A stretch of 7,541 bases of DNA from Gammaproteobacteria bacterium. Its GTDB lineage: Bacteria > Pseudomonadota > Gammaproteobacteria > GRL18. A program made the translations under genes and the position numbers. Below the pieces are notes generated by a model, which was not told the origin of the DNA, searched no databases, and was given only the letters and a program-made list of their open reading frames with translations. Each line of letters starts with the position of its first letter. Within the stretch, counting starts at the first letter, position 1. The stretch spans positions 1 through 7,541 of the forward strand of contig JALTKC010000062.1 of assembly GCA_027076245.1 (NCBI GenBank), read 5' to 3'. Of this stretch, positions 1 to 5,943 are shown piece by piece.

Positions 1-879
1 TCTTCTTATGCGAAGTTAAGCATTACATTAAGTGTTTTCTTTGCCTGCGCTCTGTTGATTTTCTCGACCGCTTCTGCCAGCGATTTTAAAGTTTTTAAAA
101 CCCATCAGTTTGCCCAGAATCTTATTCCTGTTCTGGCTCCCCTGTATGGTGCCCAGGCCACATTTACAGCAAAAGACAATAACCTGATTGTTAAGGCACC
201 TCCATCGGTACTAAAAGAAATTGAGCAGTTGTTAAAGGAAATTGATGCACCTGCACAAAATCTGGTACTGGAAGTCAGCAGTACTCTGGATGGCAGCGGC
301 AATATTGAAGCCCATAGTATTGAGGGGAAAATAAAGGCCGGAGATGCCCGAGTTATCAGCACCGCCCCGCCTCAGAACCGGCCAACAGCCAGTGTCCGTT
401 ATAAAAAAGACGATACGGTTATTAAAACCACTCATACCCGCCGCCAGGGCTTTACCGAACAACCTGATACCTTTAAAGTCCGGGCAACCACCGGCCACTG
501 GGCTCAGATTCAGACCGGACAGAAGGTTCCGTATTATTCTGCTGATTATCCTTATGCTGATAAGCGATATCCTTTATTACGTGGTTCTTCGGTGGAGTTT
601 CAGGATGTCACCTCAGGCTTTGAGGTATTTCCAACACTGAATGGTGATACCGTTACCTTAAAAGTCCGCCCTTATCACAGTTCAATGAACCGGGCCTACC
701 CGGACAGAATTAATCAGCGTTCTCTGGAAACCGTGGTCACGGGTAAACTGGGCGAATGGATTTATCTGGGCGGCGCAATGAATCAGATCAATACTCAAAA
801 CAACGGCTATACCCATTCCACTAAACGTTTTACCGAGCTGGATACCTCTTATCGGATCCGGGTTAACAAAATTGATTAA
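1..879 (+). CDS. Exported small secretin-like protein (5' end outside window)
   Basis: The reading frame is open from base 1 to the TAA at 877-879 (292 codons), so the gene starts upstream of the window. The TTG at 55 is not the likely start, because it lies inside a signal peptide: the visible N-terminus has a hydrophobic run (residues about 6-22) and an Ala-Ser-Ala cleavage site at 24-26. After it, residues about 30-90 resemble a secretin N1/NolW-type subdomain (alternating strands and helices, with LKEIEQLLKEIDAP). Residues about 165-260 resemble the secretin C-domain core: GQKVPYY, then GFEVFPTLNGDTVTLKV from 206, then WIYLGGAMN near 257. Family knowledge suggests an envelope or periplasmic protein of the type II/III secretin superfamily. 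It is much shorter than pore-forming secretins, so a pore is not assured. The function is unknown. Its stop is 21 bp before ppx, suggesting cotranscription. Confidence 0.75.
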   Translation, partial: SSYAKLSITLSVFFACALLIFSTASASDFKVFKTHQFAQNLIPVLAPLYGAQATFTAKDNNLIVKAPPSVLKEIEQLLKEIDAPAQNLVLEVSSTLDGSGNIEAHSIEGKIKAGDARVISTAPPQNRPTASVRYKKDDTVIKTTHTRRQGFTEQPDTFKVRATTGHWAQIQTGQKVPYYSADYPYADKRYPLLRGSSVEFQDVTSGFEVFPTLNGDTVTLKVRPYHSSMNRAYPDRINQRSLETVVTGKLGEWIYLGGAMNQINTQNNGYTHSTKRFTELDTSYRIRVNKID

Positions 880-900
880 ACTCTTACATTAATAAAACTT

Positions 901-2499
901 ATGACTAATGAAAATTCCCCTTCTGTAACTGCAGCGGTGACTGCAGATAACCCTGCTACCATAGATAACTTTACTACAGATAACAGTAAAAATATTTTTG
1001 CTGCCATTGATTTAGGTTCTAATAGTTTTCACCTGATTGTTGCGGAAGTTAAAAATGATCAACTGCTGATCATCGACCGCATGAAAGAAATGGTTCGTCT
1101 GGCTTCCGGCCTGGATGAAAAAGGTAAACTCAGCAAAGAAGCTCAGCAACGCGGACTGGATTGTCTGGCCCGTTTTGGTCAGCGCCTGAAAAACATACCG
1201 GAAGAAAACATCCGCATTGTAGGTACCAATACCTTACGCAAGGCAAAAAACGGCGCCCGTTTTATTCAAAAAGCAGAAGCCTCTCTGAACCATTCCATTG
1301 AGGTGATTGCCGGTCGTGAAGAAGCCCGACTGATTTATCTGGGTGTGGCGCACAGCCAGTCAGAAAACGATCAGAACCGCCTGGTCATCGATATTGGCGG
1401 CGGCAGTACCGAGTTTATTATTGGTAAAGGCTTTACTCCCGATTATACAGAAAGCCTGCATATGGGCTGTGTCAGTATGACTTTAAAAGCTTTTGCAGAC
1501 GGCAAACTGAATGAGACTAATTTTAAAATTGCAGAACTCTATGCCCGTCTGGAACTGGAAACCATTAAAAACACCTATCGCAAGGTCGGCTGGACCTATG
1601 CCACCGGTGCATCCGGTACCATTAAAGCTATAGGTAAAGTATTGCGTGCACATAATGATGCTCAGGAAGAAGCTGTACCGTTTCCCGGCATAACCACTGG
1701 TGGTCTGAAATGGCTGATTAAGGAAATGATCAAACAGAAAGCCATTAACAAATTACAGATTGATGGTCTGGCAGAGGAACGTCAGGCTGTTTTTGCCGGC
1801 GGTGTCGCTATTTTATATGCCGCCTTTAAGGTACTTAAAATTGAGTCTATGAATGCCTCAGACAGTGCTTTACGTGAAGGGGTTATTTATGACCTGCAGG
1901 GTCGCTTTCATCATGAAGATGTTCGCCAGAGAACCATTAATCATCTTATCAAGCAGTATCATATTGATATCCGTCAGGCAAAAGAAGTTGAAAAGACCTT
2001 ATTAAACCTGTACAGACAGGTGCAGAGCAACTGGCCGATAGAACATTTTAACAGCGAACAGACCCTGCAATGGGCAGCCCAGTTACACGAAGCGGGTTTA
2101 TCCATTGCCCATAACCAGTATCATAAACACGGTGCTTATATTATAGAAAATTCCGATCTGCCCGGTTTTTCCCGCAGAGAGCAGCACCGTCTGGCTTTAC
2201 TGATCCGGGCACAACGTCGAAAATTTCCCAAACGGGATTTTAAAACCCTGCCTGAAAACTGTTACCAGTCTTTAATGTACCTGGCCATACTATTACGTCT
2301 AAGTGTGTTATTGCACAGGGGCCGTGGTGAAGATAACCAGCCTGAAATAACAGCAGAAGCGGGTGAAAAGAAACTCAGGTTAGTATTTCCGGAAGGTTTT
2401 TTTGATCAGCATCCATTAACACTGGTGGATCTGGAACAGGAACGGGAGTATTTAAAGGCGATTAAGTTTGAGTTGGAGATTAAGAGCCCTTCAAGCTAA
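901..2499 (+). CDS. ppx: Exopolyphosphatase, Ppx/GppA family
   Basis: A 532-residue protein of the sugar kinase/actin-fold Ppx/GppA family, expected to release orthophosphate from polyphosphate chain ends in the cytoplasm (GppA members hydrolyse pppGpp). Visible motifs are the first phosphate loop AIDLGSNSFHL (36-45), GREEARLIYLG with Glu141 (equivalent of E. coli PPX Glu121), the second phosphate motif VIDIGGGSTEF with Asp164 and Glu171, and GASGT (236-240). A C-terminal HD-like helical domain carries His396 and His408/His410. Length fits E. coli PPX (513) better than GppA (494), but about 30 residues are a Thr/Asn/Ala-rich N-terminal extension before the conserved core. No clear Shine-Dalgarno precedes the ATG at 901; the only other in-frame candidate before the core is a GTG at codon 13, so the exact start is uncertain. 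The PPX-versus-GppA assignment is an inference. Confidence 0.9.
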   Translation: MTNENSPSVTAAVTADNPATIDNFTTDNSKNIFAAIDLGSNSFHLIVAEVKNDQLLIIDRMKEMVRLASGLDEKGKLSKEAQQRGLDCLARFGQRLKNIPEENIRIVGTNTLRKAKNGARFIQKAEASLNHSIEVIAGREEARLIYLGVAHSQSENDQNRLVIDIGGGSTEFIIGKGFTPDYTESLHMGCVSMTLKAFADGKLNETNFKIAELYARLELETIKNTYRKVGWTYATGASGTIKAIGKVLRAHNDAQEEAVPFPGITTGGLKWLIKEMIKQKAINKLQIDGLAEERQAVFAGGVAILYAAFKVLKIESMNASDSALREGVIYDLQGRFHHEDVRQRTINHLIKQYHIDIRQAKEVEKTLLNLYRQVQSNWPIEHFNSEQTLQWAAQLHEAGLSIAHNQYHKHGAYIIENSDLPGFSRREQHRLALLIRAQRRKFPKRDFKTLPENCYQSLMYLAILLRLSVLLHRGRGEDNQPEITAEAGEKKLRLVFPEGFFDQHPLTLVDLEQEREYLKAIKFELEIKSPSS

Positions 2500-2506
2500 A
2501 AAGCTT

Positions 2507-2548
2507 ACCCTAAGCCTCTCCCGGAGGGAGAGGGAACTGGGGTTGGGT
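2507..2548. terminator. REP-like GC hairpin between convergent genes, probable bidirectional terminator
   Basis: A perfect 8-bp inverted repeat, CCTCTCCC (2515-2522) and GGGAGAGG (2526-2533), encloses a GGA loop. It is flanked by weaker outer arms ACCCTAA (2507-2513) and TTGGGT (2543-2548). It lies in the 57-bp gap between the ppx stop and the stop of the convergent histone-like gene, where it could end transcription from both sides. A run of six T follows at 2553-2558 for the plus direction. Hairpins with this CCTCTCCC/GGGAGAGG core resemble dispersed REP-type repeats of gammaproteobacterial genomes. Copy number cannot be judged from one window. Confidence 0.6.
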
Positions 2549-2556
2549 GTTATTTT

Positions 2557-3234
2557 TTAGCTGTTTTTTGCAGCACGCTTTTTAGCGGCGGCGGCTTTTT
2601 TTCTGGCTTTGGCAGCAGCGGCTTTGCGTTTAGCCTGGGCTTTTTTCTTTTGAGTCAGTTTTTTCAGGTATTCCTTTTCCCATTTAATGGCATAAGCCGC
2701 TAATGCAGCGGTTTTAGCAGCCGCCATTTTAGCCATTTCTACGGCCTGTTGTTCATGTTCCTTAACGACGGCCATTTGCTCTTTAAGCTTGTCAGCGGCT
2801 TCCTTTTGTTTAACTTTTAAAGTAACTACTCTTTCTTTAGCTTTTGCTGCAGCATTTATATGTGCCGGACGTTTGGTTTCTCTTGCTTTATCCGCTGCCG
2901 CTTTTGCTTTATCTACTGCAGCACTGACGGAATTAATGGCCTTGTCCAATGCATTAGAAGCACGTTCCATAACACGGATAGCAGCCGCATGTTCTTTAGT
3001 TATTTCATTGTTATTCACGGATGCTTTTTTAGCAGGTGATTTTTTTACAGCAGCTTTTTTCCTGATGACTTTTTTCTTGCTAACGGCTTTTTTCTTGCTA
3101 ACGGCTTTTTTTCTGCTGGTTGCTTTTTTGTTGCTAACGGCTTTTTTCTTATTCACTGCTTTTTTAACAGGGGCTTTTTTCATTGCTGACTTTTTCTTTA
3201 CTGTTTTTTTAGCTGCTTTTTTTACAGTTGCCAT
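2557..3234 (-). CDS. Histone H1-like Lys/Ala-rich protein (AlgP-like)
   Basis: A 225-residue, strongly basic, low-complexity protein. Residues 1 to about 70 are Lys/Ala-rich with KKAV, SKKKAV and KKSPAKKA repeats, like the tails of eukaryotic H1 and the bacterial H1-like proteins AlgP and Hc2. About 75-185 is an Ala/Glu/Lys-rich stretch with no Pro-rich breaks, likely long helices or a coiled coil. About 190-225 is a second basic tail with alternating Ala and Lys blocks. Expected role: sequence-independent DNA binding or compaction in the nucleoid, inferred from composition only. I place the start at the ATG at 3234-3232, because GAGGTG (3246-3241) lies 6 nt upstream; an in-frame GTG at 3243 would overlap this ribosome binding site. 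The gene has its own promoter and is convergent with ppx. Homology by composition is unreliable, so the specific family is less sure than the coding call. Confidence 0.8.
   Translation of the reverse strand: MATVKKAAKKTVKKKSAMKKAPVKKAVNKKKAVSNKKATSRKKAVSKKKAVSKKKVIRKKAAVKKSPAKKASVNNNEITKEHAAAIRVMERASNALDKAINSVSAAVDKAKAAADKARETKRPAHINAAAKAKERVVTLKVKQKEAADKLKEQMAVVKEHEQQAVEMAKMAAAKTAALAAYAIKWEKEYLKKLTQKKKAQAKRKAAAAKARKKAAAAKKRAAKNS
3069..3158 (-). repeat. 18-bp tandem coding repeat in the basic tail
   Basis: Two adjacent identical 18-bp units (3069-3086 and 3087-3104), a diverged unit (3105-3122), a unit with one mismatch (3123-3140) and another diverged one (3141-3158) run in register. On the minus strand each encodes a six-residue Lys/Ala/Val/Ser step of the SKKKAV type. 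The period is a multiple of three, so gain or loss of units keeps the reading frame and changes the length of the basic tail. Confidence 0.8.
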
Positions 3235-3240
3235 GTTATT

Positions 3241-3246
3241 CACCTC
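3241..3246 (-). promoter_or_regulatory. Ribosome binding site that sets the histone-like start
   Basis: GAGGTG on the minus strand, 6 nt before the ATG at 3234-3232. This is one of the two clear Shine-Dalgarno sequences in the window, and it favours the ATG over the GTG at 3243, which lies within it. Confidence 0.65.
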
Positions 3247-3266
3247 AACGTTTATGGAGTGTTTTA

Positions 3267-3295
3267 ATTATATACCGCAAATCAGCATGTTACAA
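3267..3295 (-). promoter_or_regulatory. Sigma70-type promoter of the histone-like gene
   Basis: On the minus strand, TTGTAA (3295-3290) and a consensus TATAAT (3272-3267) are separated by exactly 17 bp. This predicts a transcription start near 3260 and a leader of about 26 nt before the ATG at 3234. Two further minus-strand TATAAT hexamers (3314-3309 and 3339-3334) lie upstream without convincing -35 boxes. The whole 3235-3360 gap is AT-rich and holds no other gene. Confidence 0.6.
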
Positions 3296-3360
3296 ATTTC
3301 CATTAGAAATTATAGGACTTTTCATGCATTAAAATTATACATTTAACAGAAAAAACAAGT

Positions 3361-3699
3361 TTAAATTAATTTTTCCAGTTCAGTTTTAACGTCGTTATAT
3401 TCTTTAACAATAGAGTTGAATAGTTCGTCTGCATTTTCAATATTATTCTCTGCTGCATTTAATTCCAGTTCTTTACAGATGGATGATAACGTCTCTATAC
3501 CAAGATTAGCACTACTGCCTTTTACAGTATGAGCAACACGTCTTATAGTTGGCGCGTCAGAAGCCTCTATAGCCGCTTTTAAATCATCCAGTTGAATTTG
3601 ACTGTCAGAAATAAATACCGTTACCAGTTCAGAAAAGTCATCACCCATTATTTCTTTTAGTTCATTAAGGGTGGTTAAATCAATTGCGTTATTAGACAT
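3361..3699 (-). CDS. HPt phosphotransfer protein, HptB-like
   Basis: A stand-alone histidine phosphotransfer domain of 112 residues, the usual length for a single HPt four-helix bundle. The phosphorylation motif is AHTVKGSSANLG with the acceptor His57, followed by Lys60-Gly61 as in HPt family members. It is a cytoplasmic carrier that would shuttle phosphoryl groups between a hybrid sensor kinase and a receiver domain. The gene directly follows the REC-PP2C-HATPase gene, so that receiver is the obvious partner, as HptB-HsbR in Pseudomonas aeruginosa. No kinase gene is visible in the window. The start ATG has only a weak GGA 6 nt upstream. The 65-bp gap to the upstream gene is mostly a heptamer repeat. 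No GC-rich terminator follows the stop; only a T-run is present on the minus strand near 3350-3355. Confidence 0.88.
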   Translation of the reverse strand: MSNNAIDLTTLNELKEIMGDDFSELVTVFISDSQIQLDDLKAAIEASDAPTIRRVAHTVKGSSANLGIETLSSICKELELNAAENNIENADELFNSIVKEYNDVKTELEKLI

Positions 3700-3723
3700 A
3701 GTTGTTCCATGTTGCTGAGGGGG

Positions 3724-3770
3724 TAGGTTTTAGGTTTTAGGTTTTAGGTTTTAGGTTTTAGGTTTTAGGT
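3724..3770. repeat. Heptamer tandem repeat (TTTTAGG / CCTAAAA), about 6.7 copies
   Basis: Six perfect 7-bp units TAGGTTT (3724-3765) plus a partial unit TAGGT (3766-3770). It lies between the regulator gene and the HPt gene. On the minus strand the array reads CCTAAAA and provides the last codon (ACC) and stop (TAA, 3767-3765) of the regulator. The rest forms most of the intercistronic spacer. The period is not a multiple of three, but copy changes downstream of this stop would alter only spacer length, not the protein. Confidence 0.95.
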
Positions 3771-5465
3771 ATTTGACCATGAGTAGATACATTCCACACG
3801 ATTACCGGCATCATTAAAACTGACGGACTGACAGTAATTTTTTATCAATGACAAACCTCGTCCTGAAAACATAGGGGACTCCTTATCTGTTTGTGTTTTT
3901 TCCAGTGAACTGACATCAAACCCCTGGCCGCTGTCTTCAAAGATAATAAACAGATCTCCACCCGTATCCGTAGGAATATTTTTTACTGAAATTTTAATAG
4001 AACCGCTGTCTAATTTATTCAGTCGTTCTTCCTTATCGGTATAAAACTGCATAAAGCCTTCCGGTGAAGATTTGATACTGGAATCAAGCCCAAGCAAGCC
4101 ATGGTCCAGAGCATTACAGAATAATTCGGTTAATACGGTACTGAGTTTATCCTGCTGTATCTGATGCCCCTGAATTTCACCCATAATCTGATTGATTAGA
4201 GGCACCGGATCAATGGTCTTAATACAGTCATAATAAAACAGTAACTCAAATTCCCAATGGGTGGGTACAAACTTTTTATAAGAACCTCTCTGACTGGCCA
4301 GCTGGTTAATATAATCCATATCACAGCTGATAACTCCCAGTGTGACATCATCACTCTGTTCCTGTCCCTGAATAAAAGTTTCCAGGGTATCCAGGATGTG
4401 CTCAAACAGATCAATATCTGCACTGTCTGTTTTGTTCATATTAACCTGCAGACAATCTGTAAAGCGTTCAACGCCGAACATTTCACCTGAACTGTTTTCT
4501 GCTTCAAGAATACCATCGGTACTGAGTATGACTTTGTCATTATCATTAATTTCAATAATATCGACTTTGTCACTGAAGCTGCTGTCATCCAGTATACCCA
4601 GTGGCAGATGACGGGACTTTAATTCCACTACGGAATCCCCCTTATGCAGCCAGGCTGCTGGAATGGCTCCGTTCCAGTATTTTAAAATATTGTTAATGGT
4701 ATCAATTTCCACCAGGCAAGCCGCCAGAAACATACCCGTGGGTAACTGATGTTTTAATTTGCGGTTTATTTCACGCACCACGTCATGTATGGAATACCCC
4801 TTAGCTGTCATACTGTAAAACACATCGGATAACGGTAAGGCGCCCAGTGAAGCTGCCAGACCATGACCAGTAAAATCACCAAACAGAACATGCAGTCCCC
4901 CGGTTGGTTTTACCGCTGCCAATACCACATCACCATTAAACAGTGACATGGGTGATAAATGCAGCTTAATGTTATCCGCAGATAAACAGCCCGGATTTAA
5001 AATACTGTCAAATACTTTTCGGGCAACTTCCTGCTCCTTACTCTCATGCTCCTGGTGCGCCACCAGTTCACGTTTCTGTTTATAAACGGTATTGTAGAGC
5101 TGACTCATTCTTTCCAGGGCATCAATTTTGGCTTTAATGATCACCTGGTTATAGGGTTTGGACAGGAAGTCATCACCCCCCACATCCACACAGCGCCTTA
5201 AGGCCTGCTCATCAGTCATGGCCGTCAGGAAAATAATCGGGGTAAATTTCTCCTGTGATAAGGCTTTTATTTTCCGGGTGGCTTCATAGCCGTCCATAAC
5301 CGGCATCATAATATCCATTAGCACCAGGTCCGGTTCTTCCTGCTGGAAAACCTCTATGGCTTCCTGACCATTGACCGCAGGCACCACGGTATAGCCTTCT
5401 TTTTTAAGAATGGCCGAGAGGATCATTCTATTGCTTAGTTCATCATCAACTATGAGGATTTTCAT
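3765..5465 (-). CDS. Response regulator with PP2C phosphatase and anti-sigma kinase domains (HsbR/CrsR type)
   Basis: A 566-residue cytoplasmic protein with three domains. Residues 1-118 are a CheY-like receiver: acidic Asp7/Asp8, phospho-acceptor Asp51 in LVLMDIMMP, Thr81 and Lys103. After a helical linker (about 118-150), a SpoIIE/RsbU-type PP2C phosphatase spans about 150-380, with metal-ligand candidates Asp179, Asp197 (GDFTGHG), Asp317 (STDGILEAEN) and Asp372/373 (QSDDVTLGV). About 400-566 is an RsbW-like HATPase: N-box Glu447 to Asn451 (ELFCNALDHG), G1 box DSGQG (511-515) and G2 box GRGLSLI (535-541). All key residues are intact, so both phosphatase and kinase activity toward the neighbouring STAS protein are expected. 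This architecture is that of P. aeruginosa HsbR and Shewanella CrsR. No Shine-Dalgarno is visible before the ATG, which abuts a short leader ORF. The stop codon lies inside a heptamer repeat. Confidence 0.92.
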   Translation of the reverse strand: MKILIVDDELSNRMILSAILKKEGYTVVPAVNGQEAIEVFQQEEPDLVLMDIMMPVMDGYEATRKIKALSQEKFTPIIFLTAMTDEQALRRCVDVGGDDFLSKPYNQVIIKAKIDALERMSQLYNTVYKQKRELVAHQEHESKEQEVARKVFDSILNPGCLSADNIKLHLSPMSLFNGDVVLAAVKPTGGLHVLFGDFTGHGLAASLGALPLSDVFYSMTAKGYSIHDVVREINRKLKHQLPTGMFLAACLVEIDTINNILKYWNGAIPAAWLHKGDSVVELKSRHLPLGILDDSSFSDKVDIIEINDNDKVILSTDGILEAENSSGEMFGVERFTDCLQVNMNKTDSADIDLFEHILDTLETFIQGQEQSDDVTLGVISCDMDYINQLASQRGSYKKFVPTHWEFELLFYYDCIKTIDPVPLINQIMGEIQGHQIQQDKLSTVLTELFCNALDHGLLGLDSSIKSSPEGFMQFYTDKEERLNKLDSGSIKISVKNIPTDTGGDLFIIFEDSGQGFDVSSLEKTQTDKESPMFSGRGLSLIKNYCQSVSFNDAGNRVECIYSWSNT

Positions 5466-5501
5466 TTAATTACTTTTTATTAACTGTTTTATCCGGTTCA
5501 T
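5466..5501 (-). other. 11-codon leader ORF abutting the regulator start
   Basis: ATG (5501-5499) opens a frame for MNRIKQLIKSN ending in TAA (5468-5466), immediately followed by the regulator's ATG in the same frame. The ATG comes from the last 20-bp repeat unit. The regulator lacks a visible Shine-Dalgarno, so termination-reinitiation is conceivable, but the leader ORF has none either. Translation is unproven. Confidence 0.25.
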
Positions 5502-5590
5502 GACTATTTAATCCGGTTCATGACTATTTAATCCGGTTCATGACTATTTAATCCAGTTCAGGACTGTTTCAACCCATTCAGGAAATTTCA
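5491..5590. repeat. 20-bp tandem repeat array, three perfect plus two decayed copies
   Basis: Units 5491-5510, 5511-5530 and 5531-5550 are identical (ATCCGGTTCATGACTATTTA). Unit 5551-5570 matches at 16 of 20 positions and 5571-5590 at about 12 of 20, so the array decays toward and into the 3' end of the STAS gene, whose stop is at 5580-5578. There are no spacers between units. The 20-bp period is close to two helical turns, as in arrays of protein sites. On the minus strand each perfect copy carries an ATG. The array fills most of the 112-bp gap between the STAS and regulator genes. Confidence 0.95.
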
Positions 5591-5880
5591 AACAGTTTGT
5601 CAAAATTTGAAACCATTAAAATATCTTTTACATCACTGCGACAGCCTTTTAAGTGCACACTGCCCTGATCACTTCCAGCATGTTCTCTTAACAGAAGCAG
5701 CATACCTAATGCTGAACTGTCAATATATTCTGTCTGGGACATGTCAATAATAAAATTTTTACTGCTGCCTGCCGGAGTATTACGGTAGGCATCACGAAAC
5801 TCTTTATGGCAACTAAAATCAAATCGGCCTGCAATACTAATATTGACCGTATCATTATTAACCTGACTGCTAATAGGCAT
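5578..5880 (-). CDS. STAS-domain anti-sigma factor antagonist (HsbA/CrsA type)
   Basis: A 100-residue single STAS domain of the SpoIIAA/RsbV family. The conserved loop YIDSSALGMLLLL places Asp54, Ser55 and Ser56 where SpoIIAA has its phospho-serine; Ser56 is the likely acceptor. In this family the unphosphorylated form binds and titrates an anti-sigma factor or other partner, and phosphorylation switches partner. The downstream gene encodes both the kinase and phosphatase domains needed to set this state, as for HsbR-HsbA in P. aeruginosa, where HsbA engages FlgM or the diguanylate cyclase HsbD. Neither partner gene is visible here. The ATG at 5880 is well supported by GGAG (5891-5888) 7 nt upstream. 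The gene follows cheB by 63 bp and probably shares its transcript. Its 3' end overlaps the decayed edge of the 20-bp repeat array. Confidence 0.9.
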   Translation of the reverse strand: MPISSQVNNDTVNISIAGRFDFSCHKEFRDAYRNTPAGSSKNFIIDMSQTEYIDSSALGMLLLLREHAGSDQGSVHLKGCRSDVKDILMVSNFDKLFEIS

Positions 5881-5943
5881 AATATTTCTCCATTATTGTT
5901 ATAAATGATTGTTTATGTCTGCTTGCTGATTTCAGCCAGAACT

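Noticed and set aside
55..57. TTG as start of the first gene
   Set aside because: The same frame is open to base 1 and the residues before it complete a signal peptide, so the true start lies upstream of the window.
344..640. 98-codon plus-strand ORF inside the secretin-like gene
   Set aside because: Out-of-frame shadow; the overlapping frame has clear domain patterns and this one has none.
2789..3346. 185-codon hydrophobic ORF on the plus strand (Leu/Phe/Ala-rich)
   Set aside because: It is the antisense reading of the Lys/Ala-rich gene: AAA/AAG codons read backwards as TTT/CTT give Phe/Leu, which mimics membrane segments.
3724..3770. Telomere or replicon end
   Set aside because: The array is short, internal to an operon and flanked by intact genes; the similarity to telomeric repeats is only in base pattern.
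5491..5590. CRISPR array
   Set aside because: Units are directly adjacent with no spacers, and no cas genes are present.
5925..5936. Small inverted repeat GCTGA-TT-TCAGC between cheB and the STAS gene
   Set aside because: A 5-bp stem with a 2-nt loop is too small to support as a terminator or operator.
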